This document shows, one piece after another, positions 23,345 through 33,942 of a stretch of 54,043 bases of DNA; within the stretch, counting starts at the first letter, position 1, and the number at the start of each line of letters is the position of its first letter. Location: the NCBI RefSeq assembly GCF_900547205.1, contig NZ_URFY01000032.1, positions 1 to 54,043 of the forward strand, read 5' to 3'. The stretch is from an uncultured Bacteroides sp. Its GTDB lineage: Bacteria; Bacteroidota; Bacteroidia; Bacteroidales; Bacteroidaceae. Made by a program: the position numbers and the translations under genes. The notes below the pieces were generated by a model. That model worked only from the letters and a program-made list of their open reading frames with translations, had not been told where the DNA came from and searched no databases.

Positions 23345-26300
23345 ATGAAAAAAATCATGAGGCAAGTCTCTATGTTTTTAGTAATAGGTGCGCTGGGTTT
23401 TCCCACAGCCTTGCAAGCTAAACCTGAGATGAAAGTTTCAAACTCTGAGATGGTGCAGGAAAAAGCAACAGGAACAGTCGCAGATGCTTCCGGTCCCGTA
23501 ATCGGGGCAACCGTCTTACAGAAAGGTACAACAAACGGAACTATCACCGACATTGACGGCAAATTCTCCCTAGACGGAGTAAAGAAAGGAGATGTACTCC
23601 AGATTACTTACATCGGATACATCACACAAGAAGTTACTTACACAGGCAAGCCCATCAACGTGACCTTGGTGGAAGATAGCAAGAAGCTGGACGAAGTTGT
23701 TGTTGTGGGTTATGCCACAGTGAAAAAAGCCAACTTGACCGGTGCAGTTTCCGCTGTAGACAGCAAGGTGCTCGAAGACCGTCCTATTATTAATCTAGGT
23801 CAAGGTTTGCAAGGCACAATCCCTAACTTAAACATTACCACCAGCGGTCAGCCCGGTAAAGGCTCCTCGTACAATGTGCGTGGTGAAACTTCCATCAATG
23901 GAGGTAGCCCGTTGATATTGGTAGACGGTGTAGAAATGGACCCGAACCTGATTAATCCTCAGGACGTTGCCAGCGTATCCGTATTGAAAGATGCTGCTTC
24001 GGCTTCTATCTACGGAGCACGTGCCGCTTATGGTGTTATCCTTATTACCACCAAATCCGGTAAGAAAAATATGCCCACTCAAGTATCTCTCGATGCTTCC
24101 GTATCGTTCAACAGCCCGACCACACGTCCCAGCTACATGAACTCTATGGAATATGCCAACTGGATGAATGCAGCCAATAACCAGACCAACGGCCGTGACC
24201 TTTTCAGCCCTGAAGAAATGGAGCATATCACAGCCTATTTCAATGACCCGGCTAATAATTCACCAGTATTCATTGCCACCGACCCCAACAGTTGGCAATA
24301 TGGTAACTGCCAAGCCGGCAAATATGCTTATTGCGGCAATACGGACTGGATGAAAGAAATGTATAAGAAGAACTATCCGGTACAGAAATATAATGTGAAC
24401 ATCAGCGGTGGTAGCGACAAAGCTACTTACTATACTTCAGTGGGATACACCGACCAAGGCTCGTTGATGCGCCACGGTAATGAAGGATTCCGCAAGTTCA
24501 ATATGGTGAATAATATCAACTACGATATCAACAATTGGTTGAACGTATCAATGAAGTCAAGTTACATTCGCACAGAACTGTCCGGCATTGTGCAAGACGG
24601 TGTACACGGAGAGGCTTGGATTGGTAACGACACCCAACCTTTGATGCCGGTGAAACATCCTGACGGCAACTGGGCTGGACAAGGCAACTATACCAACTTC
24701 GCAGCCGTATTGGACGAAATGGGTTCGCGCAATACAACGAAGAATGACTTCTGGAATACGCTGGCATTAAAGCTATCGCCTATGAATGGCTTGACCATCA
24801 ATATGGACTATACTTTCAATTATTATGCCGAACACAATAAAAACCACATCAAGTCCTTCAATGAATACGGAGTGGACGGAGAGTTCTTGCAAGTGTTCCA
24901 ATATTCAAAGCCAAACGGTGTGTACGAAGGTCAGAACAACGATACTTACAACGCGTTCAACTTCTTCGGAAACTATGAACGTACTTTTGGAAAGCATTAT
25001 TTCAATGTGATGGCAGGTTACAATCAGGAAACTAAGCACACACGCAGCTTTTCTGCTCAACGCCAGGAACTTATATCGAACGACCTTCCTTCCATGGGTT
25101 CGGCTACAGGTGAGAAGTATGTAGGCAACTCTGATGATAGCTGGGCTACCCGAAGCGGATTCTTCCGTGTCAACTACACGTATGCAGACCGTTATTTGCT
25201 TGAACTGAACGGCCGTTACGACCTTTCTTCAAAATTCCCCAAGAATGACCGTGCCGTGTTCAACCCTTCATTCTCAGTAGGTTGGAAACTATCTGAAGAA
25301 AGCTGGTTCAAGAATCCTACCAATGGCTTCTTTGACGAGTTGAAAATCAGAGGTTCTTATGGTAGCCTCGCCAATCAGGCATTGGACAATGGCTGGCATG
25401 CTTATCTGTCCAATTACGGTACAGGAACAATGAGTTACATCATGGGAGGCGTACAGAATCAGTATGTTACACCCGGAGGTTTAGTAAGTTCGTCTATCAC
25501 TTGGGAAAAAGTAACCCAGTGGGACTTAGGTCTTGACTTCTCCATCTTGAACAATCGCTTGAAAGGAACCTTCGACTACTACCAGCGTTCTACTACCGGT
25601 ATGCTGGGTGCAGGTAAAGTGCTTCCTAATATTCTCGGAACAAATGAACCGCAAGAGAATGCAGCAGATATGACAACCAGAGGTTGGGAACTTGCCCTTT
25701 CGTGGAACGACAGACTTGAGAATGGACTCCATTATAATGTTAGCTTCAACTTGTCTGATACACAAGCCGAAATCACCAAGTTCGATAACCCAACAAAATC
25801 TCTATCCAGCTCTTATTATGAAGGCAAGACATTGGGAGAAATCTGGGGATATGAATCTACTTTGTTCCAGTCGCAAGCCGAAATTGATGCAGCCCCCGAC
25901 CAGTCGCAACTGGATGGTGGTATCAAGAAAGTGCCGGGCGACATCAGATTCATTAATTTGAATGGTGACGATGCAGTAAACAACGGTGAAAACACAGTGG
26001 ATAATCCCGGTGACATGAAAATTATCGGTAACAACAAAGCACGTTTCCGCTACGGTTTTAATATTTCAGCCGATTGGAAAGGCTTCGACCTTGGTCTATT
26101 CTTCCAAGGAGTAGGAAAACGTGACATCATGTTGCCTGGCACATTCAAATGGCAATATGGCAGCCAATGGCAAGTTCCCACCGCAGCAGCTCAAGACTAC
26201 TGGCGCGAAGATAATAAAGGCGCACTCTTCCCGGTTGCACGCTTCAACGGTAACGCTGCTCTCGGACAGAATCAGACACGTTACCTGCAAAACGCTGCCT

Positions 26301-26509
26301 ACCTCCGCCTGAAATCATTGTCAGTAGGTTATACCATACCGCAAACGTTGACTCAACAATGGGGTATTCAGAAATGCCGCGTTTACTTCAGCGGTGAAAA
26401 CCTGTTGACGTTCAAGCATACTCCCGAAGGATTCGACCCCGAGCTGGATGACCCGTATAAGTATCCGCAGCAGAAATCATTGTCTGTAGGTATCAATGTA
26501 GTATTTTAA
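23345..26509 (+). CDS. SusC/RagA family TonB-linked outer membrane protein
   Basis: The product has 1054 residues. Signal peptide at 1-25 (ends ALQA). A carboxypeptidase-regulatory-like domain at about 38-120 (GTVADASGPVIGATVLQKGT, ITDIDGKFSLDG), then a TonB-box-like KLDEVVVVGYATVKKA, the plug (QGLQGTIPNLNIT, SVLKDAASASIYGARAAYGV) and a 22-strand barrel ending SLSVGINVVF. It imports large substrates with its SusD partner next door. There is no STN domain, so regulation through an anti-sigma factor is unlikely. No glycoside hydrolase or regulator is adjacent, so the substrate is unknown. Confidence 0.95.
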   Translation: MKKIMRQVSMFLVIGALGFPTALQAKPEMKVSNSEMVQEKATGTVADASGPVIGATVLQKGTTNGTITDIDGKFSLDGVKKGDVLQITYIGYITQEVTYTGKPINVTLVEDSKKLDEVVVVGYATVKKANLTGAVSAVDSKVLEDRPIINLGQGLQGTIPNLNITTSGQPGKGSSYNVRGETSINGGSPLILVDGVEMDPNLINPQDVASVSVLKDAASASIYGARAAYGVILITTKSGKKNMPTQVSLDASVSFNSPTTRPSYMNSMEYANWMNAANNQTNGRDLFSPEEMEHITAYFNDPANNSPVFIATDPNSWQYGNCQAGKYAYCGNTDWMKEMYKKNYPVQKYNVNISGGSDKATYYTSVGYTDQGSLMRHGNEGFRKFNMVNNINYDINNWLNVSMKSSYIRTELSGIVQDGVHGEAWIGNDTQPLMPVKHPDGNWAGQGNYTNFAAVLDEMGSRNTTKNDFWNTLALKLSPMNGLTINMDYTFNYYAEHNKNHIKSFNEYGVDGEFLQVFQYSKPNGVYEGQNNDTYNAFNFFGNYERTFGKHYFNVMAGYNQETKHTRSFSAQRQELISNDLPSMGSATGEKYVGNSDDSWATRSGFFRVNYTYADRYLLELNGRYDLSSKFPKNDRAVFNPSFSVGWKLSEESWFKNPTNGFFDELKIRGSYGSLANQALDNGWHAYLSNYGTGTMSYIMGGVQNQYVTPGGLVSSSITWEKVTQWDLGLDFSILNNRLKGTFDYYQRSTTGMLGAGKVLPNILGTNEPQENAADMTTRGWELALSWNDRLENGLHYNVSFNLSDTQAEITKFDNPTKSLSSSYYEGKTLGEIWGYESTLFQSQAEIDAAPDQSQLDGGIKKVPGDIRFINLNGDDAVNNGENTVDNPGDMKIIGNNKARFRYGFNISADWKGFDLGLFFQGVGKRDIMLPGTFKWQYGSQWQVPTAAAQDYWREDNKGALFPVARFNGNAALGQNQTRYLQNAAYLRLKSLSVGYTIPQTLTQQWGIQKCRVYFSGENLLTFKHTPEGFDPELDDPYKYPQQKSLSVGINVVF

Positions 26510-26530
26510 CCTTAAAATGATAGAATTATT

Positions 26531-28186
26531 ATGAAACTGAAATATATGATTTATATGGCTACAACTTTGTCACTGGCAGGTTGTAACGATGCTTTTCTCG
26601 AAAGGGCTCCTCAAAGCTTGAACGAGCAGACATACTGGTCCACTGCAAACGATCTTAAAACGTATGCAAACAGTTTTTATGGTCTTCTGCCATCCGGTGT
26701 CACCAACTTGGGCGATACGGACAGCGATAATCAGGTTCCCAACAGTATCAACAGCTTCTTGTGGGGACAATACGTAGTTCCAACGGAAGGGGGAGCGTGG
26801 AGCCAGTCTAACTGGGGAAACATACGAAATCTCAATTACTTCATGACTCACTACCAAAAAGCACAAGGCACCGAAGCGGAAATCAACAAGTATGTAGGTG
26901 AAATACGTTTCTTCCGTGCTTTGGAATATTTCAATAAAATAAAGACTCTGGGTGATGTGCCTTGGTTGGAGAGAGATTTGAACGTGGACAGCGAAGAACT
27001 CTACGGACCTAAGACAGCCCGCAACGTGGTAGCCCAAAAGATTATTGACGACTTGGACTTTGCCATTCAATGGCTTCCCGAAGCCGGCAGTGAAGATGCC
27101 AACCGACTGAACAAGGACATTGCACGCCACGTGAAAGCCCGCATTTGTCTGCACGAAGGTACCTATTATAAGTATCATACCGAACTGAACTATACAGGTG
27201 AAGCCAACGGTTTGCTGCAACAAGCAGTCGAAGCTTCCGATGCTATTATCGCTTCCGGAAAATACGAGATTTACTCTACAGGCCATCCAGAAAGCGACTA
27301 TCATAATCTATTCACGATGCAGGATAAGAGTAAACTGAAAGAAGCCATTCTTTACATCGACTATGAAGATGATAAGCGCATGAACAATTTGAGCAACGGC
27401 ACCAAGGAAGCTTATTGTGGATTCTCAAAGGACTTTGTTGATTGTATTCTTTATGAAGACGGACTACCCAAGGGAGTGACCGACAAGCCTACAGCCGACA
27501 ACACCATCAAAGAAGAAATGGCTGGTCGCGACCTCCGGTTCTCACAGCTCATTAAGAATGACGCCTACCTGCCGGAAGAAGATCTTGAAAAAGAAAATTA
27601 TGACGATAATTATGTGGATAACTTCCATTTGACCGGTTATCACACCATCAAAGGATATAACCCCGCTATGCCATCGGGTTATTTCATTGAATACACTGAC
27701 GGTATCGCCTACCGTTATGCAGAGACATTGTTAATCAACGCCGAAGCCAAAGCCGAACTCGGCACATTGACCCAACCTGACTTGGACAAGACCATCAATG
27801 AATTGCGTGACCGCGTAGCTATGCCCCACCTGACAGTAAATGTAGGATTTACCGACCCCAACTGGCCCGATTATGGATACACGCTCTCATCCGTTTTGCA
27901 AGAGATTCGCCGTGAGCGCCGCATTGAGTTGGCAGGAGAAGGCTTCCGTTTCGATGATTTATGCCGTTGGAAAGCCGGTCATTTACTGAATAATGTGAAG
28001 ACATATATCGGTAAGAAACTTTCTACCGGAAAATATGCAATCGTATATCCCAATTATACCAATGAAGATCTCTCCTATCAAGAAGGAAAAAGCCGTAAAT
28101 GGGATGATAAAATGTATCTCTATCCAATTCCTACCGGTGAATTGCAACGCAACCCCCAATTATTGCCGCAAAATCCGGGATGGTAA
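26531..28186 (+). CDS. SusD/RagB family surface lipoprotein
   Basis: The product has 551 residues. Lipobox LSLAGC (Cys19). SusD motifs: LERAPQSLNEQTYWSTANDL, EIRFFRALEYFNKIKTLGDV, the TPR-like helices, YRYAETLLINAEAKAELG, and the C-terminal RRERRIELAGEGFRFDDLCRW with KMYLYPIPTGELQRNP. It forms the lid of the SusC transporter and binds the substrate at the cell surface. The start is 21 nt after susC; a terminator follows at 28239. Confidence 0.94.
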   Translation: MKLKYMIYMATTLSLAGCNDAFLERAPQSLNEQTYWSTANDLKTYANSFYGLLPSGVTNLGDTDSDNQVPNSINSFLWGQYVVPTEGGAWSQSNWGNIRNLNYFMTHYQKAQGTEAEINKYVGEIRFFRALEYFNKIKTLGDVPWLERDLNVDSEELYGPKTARNVVAQKIIDDLDFAIQWLPEAGSEDANRLNKDIARHVKARICLHEGTYYKYHTELNYTGEANGLLQQAVEASDAIIASGKYEIYSTGHPESDYHNLFTMQDKSKLKEAILYIDYEDDKRMNNLSNGTKEAYCGFSKDFVDCILYEDGLPKGVTDKPTADNTIKEEMAGRDLRFSQLIKNDAYLPEEDLEKENYDDNYVDNFHLTGYHTIKGYNPAMPSGYFIEYTDGIAYRYAETLLINAEAKAELGTLTQPDLDKTINELRDRVAMPHLTVNVGFTDPNWPDYGYTLSSVLQEIRRERRIELAGEGFRFDDLCRWKAGHLLNNVKTYIGKKLSTGKYAIVYPNYTNEDLSYQEGKSRKWDDKMYLYPIPTGELQRNPQLLPQNPGW

Positions 28187-28238
28187 TTATCCACCTCCGG
28201 TTTCAATTCAGATTGGTTAGGAATTGGATTTCTTTCGA

Positions 28239-28268
28239 AGAGCTCGGCATTGCGCCGGGCTCTTTTTG
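28239..28268 (+). terminator. Rho-independent terminator of the first SusC/SusD operon
   Basis: AGAGCTCGGC (28239-28248) pairs with GCCGGGCTCT (28254-28263) with one mismatch, followed by TTTTT. Confidence 0.85.
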
Positions 28269-28384
28269 CATTCCCCACTCTTTATTTAGAAGAAAAACGT
28301 CTTGGTTATTAAACCTTTTAAAAGACGCACAGTCTAACTAACGGAATAATAATTCTTAAAACATGCTATATACAATACTAAACC

Positions 28385-29470
28385 ATGAATAAGAAAACAA
28401 AATGGGGCATCATTATTCTTGTTGGTGCCGGAATTATCGGTGGAGGAATCTACTCACAATTGCCGAAAAAGAATGACGAACTATCAGCCGCCGACAAAAT
28501 GATGGGCGACAATCAGAAGAACAAAAAACAAATCTTGAACGTCAATGCCAAAGTCATCAAGCCTCAACTACTGACGGACGAGTTTACCACTACCGGTGTG
28601 CTGCTGCCGGATGAAGAGGTCGATTTGTCGTTCGAGACTTCGGGCAAGATTATCGAAATCAATTTTGAAGAAGGAACGTCCGTGAAGAAAGGGCAGCTAC
28701 TTGCCAAAGTAAACGATCGGCAGTTGCAAGCACAATTACAACGATTGGTTTCGCAGTTGAAACTGGCAGAAGACCGTGTGTTCCGTCAAGACGCCTTGCT
28801 GAAGCGAGATGCAGTCAGCAAAGAAGCCTACGAACAGGTAAAGACGGACTTGGCAACGCTCAATGCCGATATAGCAATTATAAAAGCCAACATCGACCTG
28901 ACAGAACTTCGCGCTCCGTTCGACGGGGTAATCGGACTTCGGCAAGTCAGCGTCGGTACATATGCGTCGCCTACCACCGTTGTAGCCAAGCTGACTAAGA
29001 TTGCTCCGCTAAAGGTAGAGTTCTCCGTGCCCGAACGCTATGCCAAACAAATTAAAAAAGGAACGAACCTGAACTTCAGCGTAGAAGGAAACTTGGATGC
29101 CTTCGGTGCACAAGTATATGCAGTAGAATCGACCATCGACCCCAACCTGCACCAATTTACGGCTCGTGCGCTTTATCCCAATGTGCACCGCACACTGCTA
29201 CCGGGACGCTACACCAGTGTTTTATTGAAAAAAGAAGAAATCCCCGATGCCATCGCTATCCCTACCGAGGCAATTGTGCCCGAAATGGGTAAGGACAAAG
29301 TTTACCTGTATAAATCGGGGAAAGCCGAGCCGGTGGAGATTATCACCGGGATCCGCACCGCATCCGAAGTACAAGTTATAAGGGGATTGCATGAAGGAGA
29401 CACCATCATTACTTCAGGTACATTGCAGCTCCGCACCGGACTAGCCGTAACACTTGATAACATCGAATAA
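28385..29470 (+). CDS. RND efflux periplasmic adaptor (membrane fusion protein)
   Basis: The product has 361 residues. One N-terminal membrane anchor (WGIIILVGAGIIGGGIY) with no lipobox, then the beta-barrel/lipoyl pattern EVDLSFETSGKIIEINFEEG and VKKGQLLAKVNDRQL, a helical hairpin (about residues 120-185), the second lipoyl half LRAPFDGVIGLRQVSVG, and the membrane-proximal domain with GRYTSVLLKKEE. It bridges the RND pump and the TolC-like channel encoded next. The gene is first in the operon and ends 12 nt before the pump. Confidence 0.93.
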   Translation: MNKKTKWGIIILVGAGIIGGGIYSQLPKKNDELSAADKMMGDNQKNKKQILNVNAKVIKPQLLTDEFTTTGVLLPDEEVDLSFETSGKIIEINFEEGTSVKKGQLLAKVNDRQLQAQLQRLVSQLKLAEDRVFRQDALLKRDAVSKEAYEQVKTDLATLNADIAIIKANIDLTELRAPFDGVIGLRQVSVGTYASPTTVVAKLTKIAPLKVEFSVPERYAKQIKKGTNLNFSVEGNLDAFGAQVYAVESTIDPNLHQFTARALYPNVHRTLLPGRYTSVLLKKEEIPDAIAIPTEAIVPEMGKDKVYLYKSGKAEPVEIITGIRTASEVQVIRGLHEGDTIITSGTLQLRTGLAVTLDNIE

Positions 29471-29482
29471 CACCTGAGTCCT

Positions 29483-32400
29483 ATGAACATATCCGAATTA
29501 AGTATACGCCGCCCGGTATTAGCCACGGTATTAACAATTATTATCCTCCTCTTCGGATTCATCGGATACAACTATCTGGGTGTCCGTGAATATCCGTCGG
29601 TGGATAATCCGATTATTTCCGTCAGTTGTTCCTATCCGGGAGCAAATGCCGACGTTATAGAGAACCAGATTACCGAACCGCTGGAACAGAACATCAACGG
29701 TATTCCGGGGATTCGTTCTTTGTCCAGTGTCAGCCAGCAGGGACAGAGCCGCATCACGGTAGAGTTTGAATTGTCTGTCGACCTGGAGACTGCCGCCAAT
29801 GACGTGCGCGATAAAGTATCCCGCGCCCAACGCTATCTGCCCCGCGACTGTGACCCGCCAACCGTTTCAAAAGCCGATGCGGATGCAGTGCCCATCCTGA
29901 TGGTGGCTCTGCAAAGTGATAAACGTACACTGCTCGAACTGAGTGAAATTGCAGACCTTACCGTAAAAGAACAGTTGCAGACAATCTCCGATGTAAGTAG
30001 TGTATCCATCTGGGGAGAGAAGCGCTACTCCATGCGCCTCTGGCTCGACCCCGTGAAGATGGCAGGCTACGGCATCACTCCTATCGACGTGAAAAATGCG
30101 GTAGACAACGAAAATGTGGAACTTCCTTCCGGTAGTATCGAAGGAAACACCACGGAGTTGACCATCCGTACGTTGGGTTTGATGCATACCGCAGACGAGT
30201 TTAACGACCTGATAGTCAAAGAAGAGAACAACCGCATTGTGCGTTTCAGCGACATCGGACGTGCCGAACTGGGTCCTGCCGACATCAAGAGTTATATGAA
30301 GATGAACGGTGTGCCGATGGTGGGTATCGTAGTGATTCCCCAACCGGGAGCCAACCACATCGAGATTGCAGATGCTGTATACCAGCGTATGGAACAGATG
30401 AAGAAGGACTTGCCGGAGGACGTGCACTATAACTATGGTTTCGACAATACTAAATTTATCCGTGCTTCCATCAATGAAGTAAAATCTACGGTGTATGAAG
30501 CCTTCATACTGGTTATCATCATCATCTTCCTCTTCCTGCGCGACTGGCGCGTCACGCTAGTGCCTTGCATCGTGATTCCTGTCTCCCTGATTGGTGCATT
30601 CTTCGTGATGTATCTGGCAGGATTCTCCATCAATGTGCTTTCCATGCTTGCCATCGTATTGTCCGTGGGACTGGTGGTGGACGATGCCATCGTAATGACG
30701 GAGAATATCTATATCCGTATCGAAAAAGGAATGGCCCCAAAGGAAGCGGGAATAGAAGGGGCGAAAGAGATTTTCTTCGCCGTCATATCGACCACCATTA
30801 CACTGGTTGCCGTATTCTTCCCCATCGTCTTTATGGACGGAATGACGGGGCGACTGTTCCGTGAGTTCAGTATCGTAATTTCAGGTTCGGTTATCATTTC
30901 TTCGTTTGCCGCGCTGACTTTCACTCCGATGTTGGCAACCAAGTTGCTCATTAAACGGGAAAAGCAAAGTTGGTTCTACGCAAAGACGGAACCCTTCTTC
31001 GAAGGGATGAACAGGCTATACAGCCGTTCGCTTGCCGCTTTCCTGAACAAACGCTGGCTATCTCTTCCGTTCGTCTTTATCACCATTTGCCTGATTGGTG
31101 TTCTGTGGAATGCTGTGCCGTCGGAAATGGCACCGCTGGAAGACCGTTCGCAAATCAGCATCAACACTCGTGGTGCAGAGGGAATCACTTATGAATATAT
31201 ACGCGATTATACCGAGGACATCAATCAGCTTGTAGACTCTATTCTTCCTGACGCAGAAGCAGTTACCGCCCGCGTATCCAGTGGTAGCGGAAACGTGCGC
31301 ATCACGCTGAAGGATATGAAAGACCGTAACTATTCGCAGATGGATGTTGCCGAGAATATCTCGAAAGCGGTGCAGAAGAAGACGATGGCGCGTTCGTTCG
31401 TGCAGCAACAGTCTTCTTTCGGAGGACGCCGCGGAAGTATGCCTGTGCAGTATGTGCTTCAGGCTACCAATCTGGAGAAACTGGAAAAGGTATTGCCTGA
31501 GTTTATGGCTAAAGTATACGAGAGCCCGGTGTTCCAGATGGCGGACGTTGACTTGAAGTTCAGCAAGCCGGAAGCGCGTATCCAGATTAACCGCGACAAA
31601 GCGAGTATCATGGGCGTAAGTACGAGAAACATCGCCCAGACTTTGCAATACGGACTGAGCGGCCAGCGAATGGGATACTTCTACATGAACGGTAAACAAT
31701 ACGAGATTCTGGGCGAGATTAACCGCCAGCAACGAAACAAGCCCGCCGACCTGAAAGCCATCTATGTGCGTAGCAGCAGCGGCGACATGATTCAACTGGA
31801 TAACCTCATTGAACTGGAGAGCGGCATTGCTCCGCCAAAGTTGTATCGCTACAATCGCTTCGTATCGGCTACCATCTCTGCCGGACTAGCTGAAGGAAAA
31901 ACCATCGGGCAAGGTCTGGACGAAATGGACAGGATAGCCAAAGAGACATTGGACGATACTTTTCGCACTGCCTTATCGGGTGACTCTAAAGAATATCGGG
32001 AAAGTTCTTCCAGTTTGATGTTTGCCTTCGTGTTGGCTATTCTGCTGATTTACTTGATTCTGGCTGCACAGTTCGAGAGCTTTAAAGACCCGCTCGTTAT
32101 CATGCTGACGGTGCCGCTGGCTATTGCCGGAGCGTTGGTCTTCATGTATTTCGGTGGCATCACGATGAATATTTTCAGCCAGATTGGTATTATCATGCTG
32201 ATTGGTCTGGTGGCCAAGAACGGTATCCTGATTGTGGAGTTTGCCAATCAGAAACAGGAAGTAGGCGAAGATAAGATGAGTGCCATCAAGGACGCCGCGT
32301 TGCAACGTCTCCGCCCAATCCTGATGACAAGCGCCTCTACAGTGCTGGGACTGATTCCGTTGGCATTTGCCACTGGCGAGGGCTCTAACCAACGTATCGC

Positions 32401-32515
32401 TATGGGTACGGCAGTAGTGGGTGGTATGGTAGTTTCCACACTGCTCACCATGTATATCGTGCCCGCCATCTATAGCTATATTTCGACTAACCGAATTAAT
32501 AAAACAAAAGAATGA
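29483..32515 (+). CDS. RND family multidrug efflux pump (AcrB/MexB type)
   Basis: The product has 1010 residues, 12 membrane helices and two large periplasmic loops. It exports drugs or other compounds with the proton gradient. The proton-relay residues are seen: VGLVVDDAIVMTENIYIR carries the Asp pair of TM4, and GLVAKNGILIVEFANQ carries the Lys of TM10. The N-terminus MNISELSIRRPVLATVLTII is standard for the HAE1 group. The stop overlaps the start of the outer membrane channel gene (ATGA). Confidence 0.96.
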   Translation: MNISELSIRRPVLATVLTIIILLFGFIGYNYLGVREYPSVDNPIISVSCSYPGANADVIENQITEPLEQNINGIPGIRSLSSVSQQGQSRITVEFELSVDLETAANDVRDKVSRAQRYLPRDCDPPTVSKADADAVPILMVALQSDKRTLLELSEIADLTVKEQLQTISDVSSVSIWGEKRYSMRLWLDPVKMAGYGITPIDVKNAVDNENVELPSGSIEGNTTELTIRTLGLMHTADEFNDLIVKEENNRIVRFSDIGRAELGPADIKSYMKMNGVPMVGIVVIPQPGANHIEIADAVYQRMEQMKKDLPEDVHYNYGFDNTKFIRASINEVKSTVYEAFILVIIIIFLFLRDWRVTLVPCIVIPVSLIGAFFVMYLAGFSINVLSMLAIVLSVGLVVDDAIVMTENIYIRIEKGMAPKEAGIEGAKEIFFAVISTTITLVAVFFPIVFMDGMTGRLFREFSIVISGSVIISSFAALTFTPMLATKLLIKREKQSWFYAKTEPFFEGMNRLYSRSLAAFLNKRWLSLPFVFITICLIGVLWNAVPSEMAPLEDRSQISINTRGAEGITYEYIRDYTEDINQLVDSILPDAEAVTARVSSGSGNVRITLKDMKDRNYSQMDVAENISKAVQKKTMARSFVQQQSSFGGRRGSMPVQYVLQATNLEKLEKVLPEFMAKVYESPVFQMADVDLKFSKPEARIQINRDKASIMGVSTRNIAQTLQYGLSGQRMGYFYMNGKQYEILGEINRQQRNKPADLKAIYVRSSSGDMIQLDNLIELESGIAPPKLYRYNRFVSATISAGLAEGKTIGQGLDEMDRIAKETLDDTFRTALSGDSKEYRESSSSLMFAFVLAILLIYLILAAQFESFKDPLVIMLTVPLAIAGALVFMYFGGITMNIFSQIGIIMLIGLVAKNGILIVEFANQKQEVGEDKMSAIKDAALQRLRPILMTSASTVLGLIPLAFATGEGSNQRIAMGTAVVGGMVVSTLLTMYIVPAIYSYISTNRINKTKE

Positions 32516-33858
32516 AACAGAAAGATAGTTGCATGAATCGCTTTAAATATATCGTTATTGCCTGTGTCTTGCTATCAGTTTCTACTGCAAAGGCACAACA
32601 AGAAGTTTACTCGCTGAAGGATTGTCTGGAAGAAGGGTTGGAAAACAATTACTCTTTGCGCATCATCCACAATGAAGAGCAAATCAGTAAGAACAATGCA
32701 ACGCTGGGAAATGCCGGATACCTGCCTACCCTTGACTTCTCGGCAGGATATACCGGAAATCTGGATAATACCGAAAGCAAAACCCGCGAAACGGGAGTGA
32801 TTACAAAGAACAATGGAGTATACGACCAGACTGTAAACGTAGGCCTCAACCTCAACTGGACTGTTTTCGACGGATTCAAAATCAGTACGACCTACAAGCA
32901 ACTCAAAGAACTGGAACGTCAAGGCGAAACGAACACCCGTATCGCTATTGAAGATTTCATTGCCGATATGGCTTCGGAGTATTATAACTTCATCCAGCAG
33001 AAGATTCGCTTGGCGAACTTCCGTTACGCAATGTCCCTCTCCAAAGAACGCCTGCGCATAGCCGAAGCGAGCCATCTTGTCGGTAAGTTTTCCGGCTTGG
33101 ATTATCAGCAAGCCAAAGTGGACTTCAATGCAGACAGCGCCCAATACATGAAACAACAGGAGTTACTGCACTCTTCACGTATTCTTTTGAATGAGTTGAT
33201 GGCTAATCGTAACGTTAATCAGAATATCATTGTAAAAGACTCTACCATCGACGTGTATGGCGACCTGAAGTTTGAAGATTTATGGAACTCTACTCTGGCA
33301 ACGAACGCTTCTTTGCTGAAAGCTGACCAGAACACGGTGCTGGCGCAATTGGACTACAAAAAGATTAATTCGCGCAACTATCCCTACCTCCGCCTGAACA
33401 CGGGATACGGATATACCTTGAACAAATATGATATCAACGCGACGAGCCGTAGAGGAAATCTGGGCTTTAATGCCGGAGTAACCGTCGGCTTCAACATATT
33501 CGACGGCAACAGACGTCGTGAAAAGCGCAATGCAACCCTTGCCTTCAAGAACCGCCGCTTGGAACGCCAAGAACTGGAATTGGCTCTCCGCTCTGACCTC
33601 AGCAACTTGTGGCAAGCATATCGCAACAACCTGCAACTACTGAATCTGGAACGACAGAACCTCGTCACCGCCAAAGACAATCATGACATTGCAATGGACC
33701 GCTATATTCAAGGTGACCTTTCCGGTTTTGAAGTACGCGAAGCGCAAAAGAGTCTGCTGGATGCGGAAGAACGCATTCTCTCGGCAGAGTATAATACGAA
33801 GCTTTGTGAAATCTCCCTGTTGCAGATTAGCGGGAAGATAACGAAGTATTTGAAATAG
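32512..33858 (+). CDS. TolC family outer membrane efflux channel
   Basis: The product has 448 residues from the ATG that overlaps the pump stop. A second ATG at codon 8 (32533) begins a cleaner signal peptide (MNRFKYIVIACVLLSVSTAKA) and may be the true start. The mature protein has the TolC layout of long amphipathic helices: YSLKDCLEEGLENNYSLRII, SKERLRIAEASHLVGKFSGL, and the repeated half beginning LDYKKINSRNYPYLRLNTGY. It completes the adaptor-pump-channel system. A long inverted repeat follows the stop. Confidence 0.93.
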   Translation: MKQKDSCMNRFKYIVIACVLLSVSTAKAQQEVYSLKDCLEEGLENNYSLRIIHNEEQISKNNATLGNAGYLPTLDFSAGYTGNLDNTESKTRETGVITKNNGVYDQTVNVGLNLNWTVFDGFKISTTYKQLKELERQGETNTRIAIEDFIADMASEYYNFIQQKIRLANFRYAMSLSKERLRIAEASHLVGKFSGLDYQQAKVDFNADSAQYMKQQELLHSSRILLNELMANRNVNQNIIVKDSTIDVYGDLKFEDLWNSTLATNASLLKADQNTVLAQLDYKKINSRNYPYLRLNTGYGYTLNKYDINATSRRGNLGFNAGVTVGFNIFDGNRRREKRNATLAFKNRRLERQELELALRSDLSNLWQAYRNNLQLLNLERQNLVTAKDNHDIAMDRYIQGDLSGFEVREAQKSLLDAEERILSAEYNTKLCEISLLQISGKITKYLK

Positions 33859-33937
33859 TTCACCACTGAGTAACACAGAGTTCTACGGAGTTTTTTCTTT
33901 ATTTACTCTGTGGAACTCTGTGTTACTCTGTGGTGAA
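33859..33937. repeat. Long inverted repeat between convergent genes
   Basis: Arms of 33 bp (33859-33891 and 33905-33937) match at 30 positions. The outer end reads TTCACCACTGAGTAACACAG and the right arm is built of ACTCTGTG words at 33905, 33915 and 33925, closing GGTGAA. The outer word is shared with the nested element at 19579-19917. The stem can end transcription of both converging genes. Confidence 0.8.
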
Positions 33938-33942
33938 AAGAA

